DNA of 56,268 nucleotides from an uncultured Flavobacteriales bacterium (GTDB lineage Bacteria; Bacteroidota; Bacteroidia; Flavobacteriales_E; Vicingaceae): NCBI GenBank assembly GCA_905479325.1, contig CAJQLW010000020.1:1-56268 (forward strand), given 5' to 3'. Under the pieces are notes generated by a model, which had not been told where the DNA came from, searched no databases, and saw nothing but the letters and a program-made list of their open reading frames with translations. Position numbers and translations under genes: made by a program. Numbering within the stretch: position 1 is the stretch's first letter; each line of letters starts with the position of its first letter. Positions 25,274 to 34,711 of this stretch are shown piece by piece.

Positions 25274-26149
25274 ATGGCAAAACAAGAAAGTCAGAAGTCA
25301 GCAATCAAAGTTAGAACGTCCTACGTTTCTACCATTATTAGTATTTCTCTGGTGTTATTCATGTTGGGCATGCTGGGTATTATTTTGTTAAATGCCAAGC
25401 AAATATCTGATCATGTAAAAGAAAACATCGGCTTCTCTTTGTACCTTAAAGACGATCTTTCAGCTACAGAAATTACACGTTTGCAACAACTTTTAGAAGC
25501 GAAGGAGTATACCAATAGAATTGAATACATAGACAAAGAGCAAGCTGCAGCCATTATGAAAAAAGAGCTTGGTGAAGACTTTATTGAGTTTTTAGATTTC
25601 AACCCGCTTTCAGGTAGCATTGATGTGTATTTAAACTCTGAATATGCAGAAGAGGGCAGTGCAAAGCTAATTGAGAATGAATTAAAGAGACTGCCTGCAG
25701 TACGAATGGTCGATTATCAAATGGATTTGATTGCGGCAGTGAATAAAAATGTTCGAAAGATTGGACTGGTGCTACTTGGCTTTAGTGTGCTGCTGCTCAT
25801 TGTCGTAATTGCATTAATCAACAATACCATTCGACTTGCCATTTATTCAAAACGATTTTTAATAAAAACCATGCAATTGGTCGGAGCGACAGGAGGTTTT
25901 ATTCGAAGACCCTTTGTAGCTCGTGGAGTAGTTAATGGATTTATAAGTGGAATTATTGCTGTTATTTTACTTTCAGGAGTAATGTACAGTGTCAAAACAA
26001 ACCTTCCTGAGTTTTTTGAATTACAAAACTTTAACGTTTACGGAATCTTGTTTGGATTGGTAGTTTTGTTAGGAATCTTAATTTCGTGGATATCAACCTC
26101 TCTCGCTGTGCGTAAATTTTTAAGAATGCAAAGCGGAGATTTATATTAG
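25274..26149 (+). CDS. ftsX: Cell division permease FtsX
   Basis: A 291-residue inner-membrane protein with the FtsX layout: first helix at about 18-40, an extracytoplasmic domain (about 45-160, containing EYIDKEQAAAIMKKELGEDF and NPLSGSIDVYLNS) and three helices at about 165-190, 215-240 and 255-280. The cytoplasmic loop IYSKRFLIKTMQLVGATGGFIRRPF is the family signature that contacts FtsE. FtsEX controls septal peptidoglycan hydrolases. ftsE is not in this window. Followed after 4 bp by the DUF3098 gene and then truB. Confidence 0.93.
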   Translation: MAKQESQKSAIKVRTSYVSTIISISLVLFMLGMLGIILLNAKQISDHVKENIGFSLYLKDDLSATEITRLQQLLEAKEYTNRIEYIDKEQAAAIMKKELGEDFIEFLDFNPLSGSIDVYLNSEYAEEGSAKLIENELKRLPAVRMVDYQMDLIAAVNKNVRKIGLVLLGFSVLLLIVVIALINNTIRLAIYSKRFLIKTMQLVGATGGFIRRPFVARGVVNGFISGIIAVILLSGVMYSVKTNLPEFFELQNFNVYGILFGLVVLLGILISWISTSLAVRKFLRMQSGDLY

Positions 26150-26153
26150 AATT

Positions 26154-26393
26154 ATGAGCGAATCAGCAAAAGATAAATTGGCCTTTGGCAAAGAAAATTA
26201 CAAGTTGTTTATAGCAGCAGTTGTTGTTGTAATCATAGGTTACCTGCTCATGGTTGGCGGTGGTTCTGACGATCCAACAGTGTTTAACGGAGACGAACTT
26301 TTTTCACCAATTCGAATTACCGTAGCTCCTATTGTTGTCCTCTTAGGTTTTGGGTTAGGCATGTATGCCATCATGAAAAAATCGAAAGATTAA
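26154..26393 (+). CDS. DUF3098 family small membrane protein
   Basis: A 79-residue protein with two hydrophobic helices (about 18-38 and 52-70) around a conserved GGGSDDPTVFNGDELFSPIRITVAP segment that identifies DUF3098. The family is specific to Bacteroidota and nearly always follows ftsX; its function is unknown. In many relatives an undecaprenyl-diphosphatase gene (uppP) comes next, but here truB begins 15 bp later. Confidence 0.88.
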   Translation: MSESAKDKLAFGKENYKLFIAAVVVVIIGYLLMVGGGSDDPTVFNGDELFSPIRITVAPIVVLLGFGLGMYAIMKKSKD

Positions 26394-26408
26394 TTCAAGA
26401 ACCTTTTC

Positions 26409-27104
26409 ATGCCAAATTTTATTGAAGGCGAAGTTCTTCTGATTGACAAGCCTTTAACATGGACTTCGTTTGATGCGGTAAATAAGCTTAAATATGCTCT
26501 TCAGCGGGCAACGGGCCTTAAAAAAATAAAGGTCGGTCACGCCGGAACACTAGATCCGCTAGCCTCCGGACTCTTGATTATTTGTACCGGAAAAAAAACA
26601 AAAACAATTGAATCAATTCAAGCACAAGAGAAGGAATATACAGGAATAATTCAGCTTGGAGCAACCACACCATCTTACGATTTAGAAACCGAACCAGAAA
26701 ATTTTAAGGACATCGGCCACCTAACTGAGGTCCATTTGAAACAAATTGCGAAAGATATGGAAGGCGAGGTGGAGCAGTTACCACCAATATTTTCGGCTAA
26801 AAAAATAGGTGGAAAACGGGCCTATGATTTAGCAAGAGCAGGGAAAACTCCTGAAATGAAAACCAAGTTGATTTCAATACATTCGTTTGAAATTGAAAAG
26901 GTTGAAAAGAACGAAGTACACTTTAAAATTGCTTGTTCAAAGGGAACTTACATTCGCTCTATTGCTCATGATTTTGGTCAAGCGCTTGGCGTAGGAGGTT
27001 ATTTAAAGGCATTGCGAAGAACAAAAATAGGGGTGTTTGATGTTAAGGATGCAATGAGTGTGGAAGAGGCTAATTCATACGTTGAAACGCATTCGCAGGT
27101 TTAA
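26409..27104 (+). CDS. truB: tRNA pseudouridine synthase B
   Basis: A 231-residue enzyme that makes pseudouridine-55 in the T-loop of tRNAs. The catalytic Asp sits in GHAGTLDPLASGLL (motif II), preceded by DKPLTWTSFDAVNKLK (motif I). The QLPPIFSAKKIGGKRAYDLAR and CSKGTYIRSIAHDFG blocks complete the family signature. There is no C-terminal PUA-like extension, which is common for Bacteroidota TruB. It continues the ftsX-DUF3098 transcript. Confidence 0.96.
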   Translation: MPNFIEGEVLLIDKPLTWTSFDAVNKLKYALQRATGLKKIKVGHAGTLDPLASGLLIICTGKKTKTIESIQAQEKEYTGIIQLGATTPSYDLETEPENFKDIGHLTEVHLKQIAKDMEGEVEQLPPIFSAKKIGGKRAYDLARAGKTPEMKTKLISIHSFEIEKVEKNEVHFKIACSKGTYIRSIAHDFGQALGVGGYLKALRRTKIGVFDVKDAMSVEEANSYVETHSQV

Positions 27105-27115
27105 CCCATTTTTCG

Positions 27116-27123
27116 TAACTTCG
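27116..27123 (+). promoter_or_regulatory. Possible -7 element for queA (TAACTTCG)
   Basis: A near match to TAnnTTTG, 41 bp before the queA ATG and just after the truB stop. Weak evidence for a separate queA-ispD promoter. Confidence 0.3.
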
Positions 27124-27163
27124 CACTTCATTTTTTCAGAACGATTCTAATTAATCAAATACA

Positions 27164-28210
27164 ATGAAGTTATCAAAGTTCAAATTCGATTTACCTGAAG
27201 AATTAATCGCTCAGTATCCTGCTACAAATCGAGATGAATCTCGGATGATGGTTGTTAACCGAAAAGAAGGAACAATAGAGCACAGGGAGTTCAAAGATAT
27301 TATGGACTATTTGAACGAGGGAGACGTGATGGTGATGAATGACACCAAAGTTTTTCCAGCTAGAATGTACGGTAACAAAGAAAAAACTGGAGCCAAAATT
27401 GAAGTTTTCTTGTTAAGAGAATTAAACGGCGAAAATTTGCTTTGGGACGTTTTGGTAGATCCTGCTCGAAAAATACGAATAGGAAACAAGCTGTATTTCG
27501 GCGACGATGATTTAGTAGCCGAGGTAATCGACAATACAACATCTAGAGGTAGAACCTTACGTTTCTTGTTCGATGGAACGCACGATGAATTTAAGGCAAT
27601 AATTGAAAGATTAGGAGAAACTCCTATTCCAAAATACATCAATCGTGCAGTAGAGCCAGAAGATGAAGATCGATACCAAACAGTTTATGCAAAAAATGAA
27701 GGAGCAGTAGCTGCTCCAACAGCAGGTCTTCACTTTAGCAGGCACCTAATGAAAAAGTGTGAAATTTTAGGCGTAGAGTTCGCTCCGGTTACCTTGCATG
27801 TTGGTTTAGGCACATTTAGAAGTGTTGAGGTAGAAGATTTGACCAAGCACAAAATGGATTCTGAAGAAATTGAAATTCTTCAATCTACGTGCGATATTGT
27901 GAACAATGCAAAGAAGAATAAAAAGAAAATTTTATCTGTTGGCACAACCAGTATGCGTTGTTTAGAAACCTCTGTTTCTACCAATGGCGAATTAAAGCCA
28001 TACAAAGGATGGACCAATAAATTCATCTTCCCTCAATATGATTTTAGCATTGCAGATATGATGGTAACCAACTTTCATAATCCGGAATCAACCCTATTAA
28101 TGATGACTGCTGCTTTTGGAGGATATGAATTGATTATAAAGGCGTATGAAGAAGCAATTAAAGACAAATACCGCTTCTCTAGCTACGGAGATGCTATGTT
28201 AATCATCTAA
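27164..28210 (+). CDS. queA: S-adenosylmethionine:tRNA ribosyltransferase-isomerase
   Basis: A 348-residue enzyme that transfers and isomerises the ribosyl group of SAM onto 7-aminomethyl-7-deazaguanine in tRNA, the penultimate step to queuosine. Family blocks seen in order are [71 protein letters not shown] and the end [23 protein letters not shown]. Length and both ends are typical. ispD follows after a single base, so the two are co-transcribed. Confidence 0.96.
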   Translation: MKLSKFKFDLPEELIAQYPATNRDESRMMVVNRKEGTIEHREFKDIMDYLNEGDVMVMNDTKVFPARMYGNKEKTGAKIEVFLLRELNGENLLWDVLVDPARKIRIGNKLYFGDDDLVAEVIDNTTSRGRTLRFLFDGTHDEFKAIIERLGETPIPKYINRAVEPEDEDRYQTVYAKNEGAVAAPTAGLHFSRHLMKKCEILGVEFAPVTLHVGLGTFRSVEVEDLTKHKMDSEEIEILQSTCDIVNNAKKNKKKILSVGTTSMRCLETSVSTNGELKPYKGWTNKFIFPQYDFSIADMMVTNFHNPESTLLMMTAAFGGYELIIKAYEEAIKDKYRFSSYGDAMLII

Positions 28211-28211
28211 G

Positions 28212-28874
28212 TTGAAAAAATACGTAATCATAGTAGCCGGCGGTAAAGGTTTGCGAATGGGGGCAAACGTTCCAAAGCAATTTCTTGAAATAAACGGCAA
28301 AGCGATTATAATACATACACTAGAAAAATTCAAAGAAGCTTTGCCCTCGGCGGAGCTTCTTTTGGTTTTGCCAGAAGCAGAAGTTCAGCGTTGGAAGGAA
28401 ATTTCTAAAGCAACAGACTTTGAAAACATTAGCATTGCATTGGGTGGAGCTACTAGGTTTGAATCTGTTAAATCTGGTTTAAGCTTAATTAAAGCAGAAG
28501 GGGTAGTAGGTGTCCACGATGCGGTTCGTCCTTTTGTTTCGTTAAAAACGATTCAAAATACATTCGCCGAAGCCGAAAAATCAGGCGCGGCTATACCTGT
28601 TGTCGAATTAAAAGATAGTATTCGCGAAATAGGCATCGCAACTTCAAAGGCAGTTGAGCGCTCGTCCTATAGAATTGTACAAACGCCACAATGTTTCCAA
28701 TCACAACTGCTATTTAATGCATACAAACAACCTTATCAAGTAAAATTCACCGACGATGCTTCAGTTGTAGAAGAATCGGGACATGCGATTTCTTTAGTTG
28801 AAGGGAATAATGAAAACATTAAGATTACAACAATCGAAGACTTAAAAATTGGAGAGGTGTTGATTAAAGTTTGA
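28212..28874 (+). CDS. ispD: 2-C-methyl-D-erythritol 4-phosphate cytidylyltransferase
   Basis: A 220-residue enzyme of the MEP isoprenoid pathway that joins MEP to CTP. The nucleotide-binding loop IVAGGKGLRMGANVPKQF is at the N-terminus. The VHDAVRPFVS motif, TPQCFQSQLL and FTDDASVVEESGH are all present. The only possible start that keeps the N-terminal loop is TTG at 28212, one base after the queA stop; translational coupling probably compensates for the weak start codon. Confidence 0.94.
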   Translation: MKKYVIIVAGGKGLRMGANVPKQFLEINGKAIIIHTLEKFKEALPSAELLLVLPEAEVQRWKEISKATDFENISIALGGATRFESVKSGLSLIKAEGVVGVHDAVRPFVSLKTIQNTFAEAEKSGAAIPVVELKDSIREIGIATSKAVERSSYRIVQTPQCFQSQLLFNAYKQPYQVKFTDDASVVEESGHAISLVEGNNENIKITTIEDLKIGEVLIKV

Positions 28875-29057
28875 TTAGCAATTCAGTAGATAAGGCCTTG
28901 CAGTTTGTCAGTTGAATTTAATTGTAAGGCGCTACTGTAGAACCTCCCAACTATTTCAGTGAACGTTCTAATTGCTTTTCGTTTTCAATTCGCTCCTTAA
29001 TGTAACCGTTGTTTATTGTATATTATCTATGGTAGACTAGAAATTATCAATTAACAT

Positions 29058-29065
29058 TATATTTG
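29058..29065 (+). promoter_or_regulatory. -7 element for the ALDH-like / SLC13 operon (TATATTTG)
   Basis: TAnnTTTG match 22 bp before the ATG at 29088. Confidence 0.5.
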
Positions 29066-29087
29066 TTAACCATTAACATTTTCATTC

Positions 29088-29978
29088 ATGGCTGAAAGAT
29101 TAGAAGTATTGAAAACATTCAAAATATACATCAATGGAGCATTTCCTAGAACAGAGTCAGGGCGTTATTATGTCCCAACAAACTCCAAAGGAGAGCGTCT
29201 TGGCAATATTTGTCTTTCCTCACGAAAGGACGTTAGAAATGCTGTGGTAGCTGCTAGGAAGGCTCAAGAAGCTTGGGCAGGTAGATCAGCTTACAACAAT
29301 AGCCAAATTTTATATCGAATCGCTGAGAACCTTGAAAGTAGAAAAGCTGAATTTGTTGCTTTGGTAAGCAAAGAAGAATCAATTACCGCAGTAAAGGCGA
29401 AGGAAATTGTTGAGACTTCCATTGATCGGTTGATTTATTTTGCCGGATGGAGTGATAAGTTTCAACAACTTTTTAGTAGTGTCAATCCTGTTGCTAGTAG
29501 TCATTTTAATTTTTCAATGGCGGAAGCAACTGGAGTAGTTAGTGCGATCTGTGGTGAAGGAGTGCTATTTGAAGGCTTGGTTTCTGCTATAGCTTCGATT
29601 ATTTGCGGAGGAAATACGGTAGTTATTCTTGCCAATGAAAATGCCCCATTATCTGCTATTAGTTTTGCAGAGGTGTTACAACACTCAGATGTTCCGGCAG
29701 GTATAGTAAATATATTGACAGGTAAGAAAGAGGAGTTAGAGACTTATTTATCTTCACACATGGATGTGAATGCATTACTATTAATGGGCTATACGCCAAA
29801 GCAATCTGTAAAACTTGAAGAGTTGGCTACTGAAAACCTAAAAAGGGTAAGGGTCTGGTCAGCAGGAAAAGTAAATTCGGTTGAGGTGGAAAACCCATAT
29901 TCGATTCAGGATTTTCTAGAAACGAAAACAACATGGCACCCAGTTGAACAAATTGGTGGAGCCGCTGCAGGATATTAA
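29088..29978 (+). CDS. Short aldehyde-dehydrogenase-like protein lacking the catalytic domain
   Basis: A 296-residue protein. It opens with FKIYINGAFPRTESGRYYVP and continues with the ALDH coenzyme-binding fold (VRNAVVAARKAQEAWAGRSAYNNSQILYRIAENLE). The region where active enzymes read TGS...LELGGK is here LLLMGYTPKQSVKLEEL...VRVWSAGK, so the general-base Glu is missing. The protein ends before the domain that would carry the catalytic Cys. It resembles the second, inactive ALDH subunit found beside deoC and a full ALDH in other bacteria (ALDH16-like); here that partner is absent. It is probably a pseudoenzyme or structural subunit. Its stop codon is directly followed by the ATG of the SLC13 gene. 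Confidence 0.7.
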   Translation: MAERLEVLKTFKIYINGAFPRTESGRYYVPTNSKGERLGNICLSSRKDVRNAVVAARKAQEAWAGRSAYNNSQILYRIAENLESRKAEFVALVSKEESITAVKAKEIVETSIDRLIYFAGWSDKFQQLFSSVNPVASSHFNFSMAEATGVVSAICGEGVLFEGLVSAIASIICGGNTVVILANENAPLSAISFAEVLQHSDVPAGIVNILTGKKEELETYLSSHMDVNALLLMGYTPKQSVKLEELATENLKRVRVWSAGKVNSVEVENPYSIQDFLETKTTWHPVEQIGGAAAGY

Positions 29979-31745
29979 ATGCTGACGACCTCCATTATAC
30001 TTTTATTGGTAACGATTGTTTTTTTGTTGTCATCGCTTTATTTGGAATGGTTTAAGCCTACAGTATCTTTTTTTATTGCGATCTTAGTTTTTATATTTGG
30101 AGGAATATTAACTCCGGCGGAAGCTTTACATGGTTTTGCAAATGAGCAACTAGCAGTTATTATATTGTTATTAATCATTAGTGATATATTTAAGAAGTCT
30201 TCAATTACAGTCGTTTTGTTCAACAGATTGTTTAAAAGAACTAAAAAGTTGAAATCATTTCAGTTAGTAATGATGTCAGTAGTGGCAACTTTCTCATCTT
30301 TTTTTAATAATACCCCATTAGTTGCTATGATGATGCCTTACGTCAATAATTGGGGCATAAAAAATAATATTGCTCCTTCCAAGCTACTAATACCCTTGTC
30401 TTACGCAGCCATATTAGGAGGATGCGTCACTTTAGTTGGTACAAGTACCAATCTTATAGTAAATGGTATGGCAGTTGAGGCCGGTTTCGAATCTCTATCA
30501 ATATTTGACTTTACTACAGTTGGATTACCCATGTTAATTGTGGGAATGATTTATCTGCTGGTTTTCGGTGATAGATTTTTACCTAACACTCATAAAAATG
30601 ATAACAATACAGATGGTAATAAGCGGGAGTTTTTTGTGGAGGCTCAAATTAAATCTGATTCAAAGTTAATTGGTCAAACTGTGGATTCTTCAGGTTTTAG
30701 GGCATTAGAGGGCTTGTACTTGGTCGAGGTTATTCGAAACGAAGTAAGTTTTAGTCCCATTGCACCTAACTTTGTACTAAATGAAAATGACACCTTACTA
30801 TTTGCAGGAGAAACAGCCGCATTGAGTCAATTCAAAGATGGCAACCTAGGACTTACCTTGCCAAAAATCGTTAACCGTATACTTGGCCAAGAATCGAGTA
30901 CTAATGAAATAATTGTTTCGTTCAATTCTTTTTTAATCGGGAAAAAAGTCAAGGATACAAATTTTAGAGCACGATACGATGCCGCTATAGTAGCCATCCA
31001 TCGAAATGGCGAAAGATTAAAAGGGGAAATTGGAAGTGTGGAATTGAGAGCCGGAGACGTATTGCTGGTTTTGAGTGGCAGTAGTTTTCTTACTAGAGCG
31101 AAAGATAACCGAGCTTTCTATGTATTGAGTCATACCGAAGAGCCCAAAGAGATAAATATTTCAAAAGTGACTGCAGTTTTTGTGGGATTGGTTATATCAG
31201 TTTTATTAGCCGCATTTACTTCAGTGTCATTGTTATTGTGCCTTAGTTGCGTATTACTTCTAGGTATTTTATTAAAAATAATGCCACTTAACGAAATTAG
31301 AAAGGGTTTAGATTTTGATTTGATAATCTTAATTGCATTTGGATTGGCTTTTGGTAAAGCTATGATTAATTCTGGGGCGTCTATTTATTTGGCAGACGCC
31401 TTCTTACTGCTAAATCAATATTTAACTCCTAGTTTATTTCTAATGTTGATCTTCTTAATAACTAATATTTTAGCGGCGTATATTACAAACAAAGCAGCTG
31501 TTGCAATACTTTTACCCATCTCATTATCAATAGCTTCTGAGTTAGGTTTAGACCCTATTCCTTTTATTTTAATTGTTTCATTCGGGGCAGCCGCAAACTT
31601 TATTACCCCTATAGGTTATCAAACCAATTTGATGGTTTATGGCTCTGGAGGATATACTTTTAAAGATTTTATGCGAATTGGCTGGCCTTTAACATTTATT
31701 TACATGGTGGTGAGCGCTTTAATTTTAAGTGCATTGTATTTATAA
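29979..31745 (+). CDS. SLC13/DASS-family anion transporter with two TrkA-C (RCK_C) domains
   Basis: A 588-residue inner-membrane protein. The N-terminal half has about five helices and the TSTNLIVNG loop (after the SFFNNTPLVAMMMPY segment), the SNT motif region of DASS carriers. Residues about 210-385 form two cytoplasmic RCK_C ligand-sensing domains (FFVEAQIKSDSKLIGQTV and EIIVSFNSFLIGKKV). The C-terminal half repeats the transport fold, with ITNKAAVAILLPI and FITPIGYQTNLMVYG. Such proteins carry sulfate, phosphate or dicarboxylates with sodium; the substrate cannot be told. It begins with no gap after the ALDH-like gene. Confidence 0.85.
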   Translation: MLTTSIILLLVTIVFLLSSLYLEWFKPTVSFFIAILVFIFGGILTPAEALHGFANEQLAVIILLLIISDIFKKSSITVVLFNRLFKRTKKLKSFQLVMMSVVATFSSFFNNTPLVAMMMPYVNNWGIKNNIAPSKLLIPLSYAAILGGCVTLVGTSTNLIVNGMAVEAGFESLSIFDFTTVGLPMLIVGMIYLLVFGDRFLPNTHKNDNNTDGNKREFFVEAQIKSDSKLIGQTVDSSGFRALEGLYLVEVIRNEVSFSPIAPNFVLNENDTLLFAGETAALSQFKDGNLGLTLPKIVNRILGQESSTNEIIVSFNSFLIGKKVKDTNFRARYDAAIVAIHRNGERLKGEIGSVELRAGDVLLVLSGSSFLTRAKDNRAFYVLSHTEEPKEINISKVTAVFVGLVISVLLAAFTSVSLLLCLSCVLLLGILLKIMPLNEIRKGLDFDLIILIAFGLAFGKAMINSGASIYLADAFLLLNQYLTPSLFLMLIFLITNILAAYITNKAAVAILLPISLSIASELGLDPIPFILIVSFGAAANFITPIGYQTNLMVYGSGGYTFKDFMRIGWPLTFIYMVVSALILSALYL

Positions 31746-31787
31746 TGTTAGCTATCGAAAAAAATATTGAACACTAATTTTGAAATA

Positions 31788-31823
31788 AAAAAAAGGCTCC
31801 AATGTAAATTGAAGCCTTTTTTT
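31788..31823. terminator. Bidirectional intrinsic terminator (SLC13 / infB)
   Basis: AAAAAAAGGCTCCAAT pairs with ATTGAAGCCTTTTTTT around GTAA, with one mismatch. The A-run and T-run flank the stem on both sides, so it can stop transcripts from both convergent genes. Confidence 0.85.
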
Positions 31824-31841
31824 GTTGTTAGTCAACCATAG

Positions 31842-34676
31842 TTAGAGCGTTTGTTTCACTTCCACTTCTTCATAAGCTTCAATGATATCACCTTCTTTAA
31901 TGTCGTTGAATTTTTCAATGTTAAGTCCACATTCGTAACCTCTTGCAACTTCTTTCACATCGTCTTTAAATCGTTTTAATGATCCTAGCTCTCCTGTGAA
32001 CACTACAATTCCATCTCGAATAACTCGAACTTTATGATTACGGTTAACCTTACCATCTAATACCATACAACCTGCAATGGTACCTACTTTAGAAATTCTG
32101 AACGTTTCTCTAATTTCAATGGTAGCTGTAACTCTCTCTTCAATTTTGGCTTTTAACATGCCTTCCATTGCAGATTTCAACTCTTCAATTGCATCGTAAA
32201 TAATTGAGTACAATCTAATGTCAATTTCTTCAACTTCTGCAACCTTTCTAGCACTTACCGAAGGACGAACTTGGAATCCAATTACAATTGCATCAGAAGC
32301 TGCGGCAAGCATAATGTCTGATTCTGTAATTGCACCAACCGACTTGTGGATAATATTTACCTGAATTTGCTCGGTAGAAAGTTTCAACAATGAATCTGAT
32401 AGTGCTTCAATAGAACCATCCACATCACCTTTCACAATTACATTTAATTCTTGGAAATCACCAATGGCAATACGTCTTCCAATTTCATCTAATGTAATGT
32501 GTTTTTTCACTCTTGTACCTTGCTCTCTTTGTAATTGAAGTCGTTTGGTAGCAATGTTTCTTGCTTCTCTTTCATCCTCCATTACGTTGAATGTATCACC
32601 GGCACTAGGTGCACCGCTTAAACCAAGAACAGATACTGGTATAGATGGGCCTGCAATTTTAACTTCCTGTCCTCTTTCGTTGTACATTGCTTTAACTCTA
32701 CCTGAATGTGGTCCTGCTAAAATAATATCTCCAACTTTCATAGTTCCTGTTTGAACCAATAGGGTAGAAACGTAACCTCTTCCTTTATCTAGCTCAGACT
32801 CAATTACTGCACCCTTAGCATTTCTTTTTGGGTTCGCTTGTAGTTCAAGTAGTTCTGCCTCTAGTAATACTTTCTCTAGTAAATCTTCAACTCCTTGTCC
32901 TGTTTTTGCAGAAACTTCTTGAGCTTGGTATTTACCTCCCCACTCTTCAACTAAAATATCCATCTGAGAAAGTTCGCTTCTCAAATTATCAGTATTAGCT
33001 GCTTCACGATCTACTTTGTTGAACGCGAATATAATTGGCACACCTGCCGCTTGGGCATGGTTTATGGCCTCTTTCGTCTGTGGCATCACATTATCGTCAG
33101 CTGCAATTACAACAATTACAACATCAGTAACTTGTGCACCCCTCGCTCTCATCGCTGTAAAGGCTTCGTGACCTGGAGTATCTAAGAAGGTAATTCGTTT
33201 GCCATTCTTAAGGCCTACATTGTAAGCTCCAATATGCTGTGTTATACCTCCGGCTTCACCAGCAATTACGTTAGCTTCTCGAATGTAATCCAATAAAGAT
33301 GTTTTACCATGATCTACGTGACCCATTACGGTTACAATTGGATACCGCTCTTGTAGGTCTTCCGGGTTGTCTTCAACCTCATCAACATCTTCTTGTGAGT
33401 CTGCTTTAATGAATTCTAATTCGAATCCGAACTCTTCAGCAACAATGGTTAACGTTTCGGCATCTAGTCGTTGGTTAATCGAAACGAAAAGGCCAAGAGA
33501 CATACAAGCTGAAATTACCTCATTCACGTTAACATCCATCATAGATGCAAGCTCGTTAGCTGTAACAAATTCTGTTACTTTAAGAATGCTTTTTTGTAAT
33601 TCTGCTTCTTCCGCTTCTTGCTGAGCAACGTCTGCTGCAGCATCTCTCTTTTGTCTTCTGTATTTAGAGCCTTTTGATTTTCCTCCTCCGCCAGTTAATC
33701 TAGCAAGGGTTTCTTTAATTTGCTCTTGAATCTGCTTGTCGGTTAGTTCAACATCTGGAGCTTTTTTCTGACCTCCGCTTCCTTTTCGGTTACTTCCGCC
33801 AGTTCCTCCTCCGCCGCCTTTAACGGGCCTACCAACACCGCCACCTCCAGCAGGAGCAATTCGTTTTCTTTTTCGCTTAGGCTTTTGGGTTTCTTTACTT
33901 TGAGATGATGAAGCTACCGGCTTTTTCTCTACAGGTAATTCGATTTTCCCTAGAACCTTAATTCCTTCAAGTTTCTCAAAATCAGTTTTTATTTCTTGAG
34001 GTTTAGCTGCTTCAATTGCTGCTAGTCCTTTCTTTTCAGATTCTTCCGCTGATTTTTCTGCTGCCGCTTTCTTTGCTGCTTCGTCGTCTGTCTTCTTCTT
34101 TACTGCAGCTTCCTTCTCCGCTTCTCTCTTTAATTTCTCCTCTTTTGCTTTTGCCTCTTTTTCAGCTCTAGCTTCCGCTTCTTGCTCTTTTTTTGACTTT
34201 TTATCTGGGCGAGTCTTAAGGTTCATCGACGATAAGTCGATCTTACCTAATACCTTCACTTTCCCATCTTCGTCTGTCGTGTTTTCGGCAGGAATAATCT
34301 CAACTTGATTTGACTTTTCTTCCTTAACCTTTTCTTCCGCAACAGGTTTTTCAACAATCTCGTCGGCAGGAATATTTTTAATTAAAATACTCTCATCTTC
34401 CGATTCTGCTTCAGGAGTTTCTTCTATATCAGAAGCTTTACTGCTTTCAATAGAAACACTTTCTCTGTCGTTGGATGGCATGCTAACATTTTTAGACTCT
34501 TCCTTTGCACCTTTATCAGAAGCAAATTCTTGGCTAACTATGTCATACACTTCAGCATCCAATTTGGTATTGGGCTTGGCATCAATTGATACTCCCTTTG
34601 ATTCAAGGAAATCTACAATTGTGCTAATTCCAACATTGAGCTCTTTGGCAACTTTACTCAGTCTTTGTACGGCCAT
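31842..34676 (-). CDS. infB: Translation initiation factor IF-2
   Basis: A 944-residue GTPase that places initiator tRNA on the 30S subunit. It has an IF2_N domain (residues 1-50, [24 protein letters not shown]), then a long charged linker rich in Glu, Lys and Ala plus a glycine-rich stretch (about 280-305). A second IF2_N follows near 370 and the G domain starts at about 446 with [21 protein letters not shown] and NKVD. The C-terminal domains end with [18 protein letters not shown]. The linker is typical of Bacteroidota IF-2. Last gene of the rimP-nusA-infB operon, 35 bp after nusA. Confidence 0.97.
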   Translation of the reverse strand: MAVQRLSKVAKELNVGISTIVDFLESKGVSIDAKPNTKLDAEVYDIVSQEFASDKGAKEESKNVSMPSNDRESVSIESSKASDIEETPEAESEDESILIKNIPADEIVEKPVAEEKVKEEKSNQVEIIPAENTTDEDGKVKVLGKIDLSSMNLKTRPDKKSKKEQEAEARAEKEAKAKEEKLKREAEKEAAVKKKTDDEAAKKAAAEKSAEESEKKGLAAIEAAKPQEIKTDFEKLEGIKVLGKIELPVEKKPVASSSQSKETQKPKRKRKRIAPAGGGGVGRPVKGGGGGTGGSNRKGSGGQKKAPDVELTDKQIQEQIKETLARLTGGGGKSKGSKYRRQKRDAAADVAQQEAEEAELQKSILKVTEFVTANELASMMDVNVNEVISACMSLGLFVSINQRLDAETLTIVAEEFGFELEFIKADSQEDVDEVEDNPEDLQERYPIVTVMGHVDHGKTSLLDYIREANVIAGEAGGITQHIGAYNVGLKNGKRITFLDTPGHEAFTAMRARGAQVTDVVIVVIAADDNVMPQTKEAINHAQAAGVPIIFAFNKVDREAANTDNLRSELSQMDILVEEWGGKYQAQEVSAKTGQGVEDLLEKVLLEAELLELQANPKRNAKGAVIESELDKGRGYVSTLLVQTGTMKVGDIILAGPHSGRVKAMYNERGQEVKIAGPSIPVSVLGLSGAPSAGDTFNVMEDEREARNIATKRLQLQREQGTRVKKHITLDEIGRRIAIGDFQELNVIVKGDVDGSIEALSDSLLKLSTEQIQVNIIHKSVGAITESDIMLAAASDAIVIGFQVRPSVSARKVAEVEEIDIRLYSIIYDAIEELKSAMEGMLKAKIEERVTATIEIRETFRISKVGTIAGCMVLDGKVNRNHKVRVIRDGIVVFTGELGSLKRFKDDVKEVARGYECGLNIEKFNDIKEGDIIEAYEEVEVKQTL

Positions 34677-34711
34677 ATAATTTTTACTCTAGTTTACTTT
34701 TTATTTGAGTT

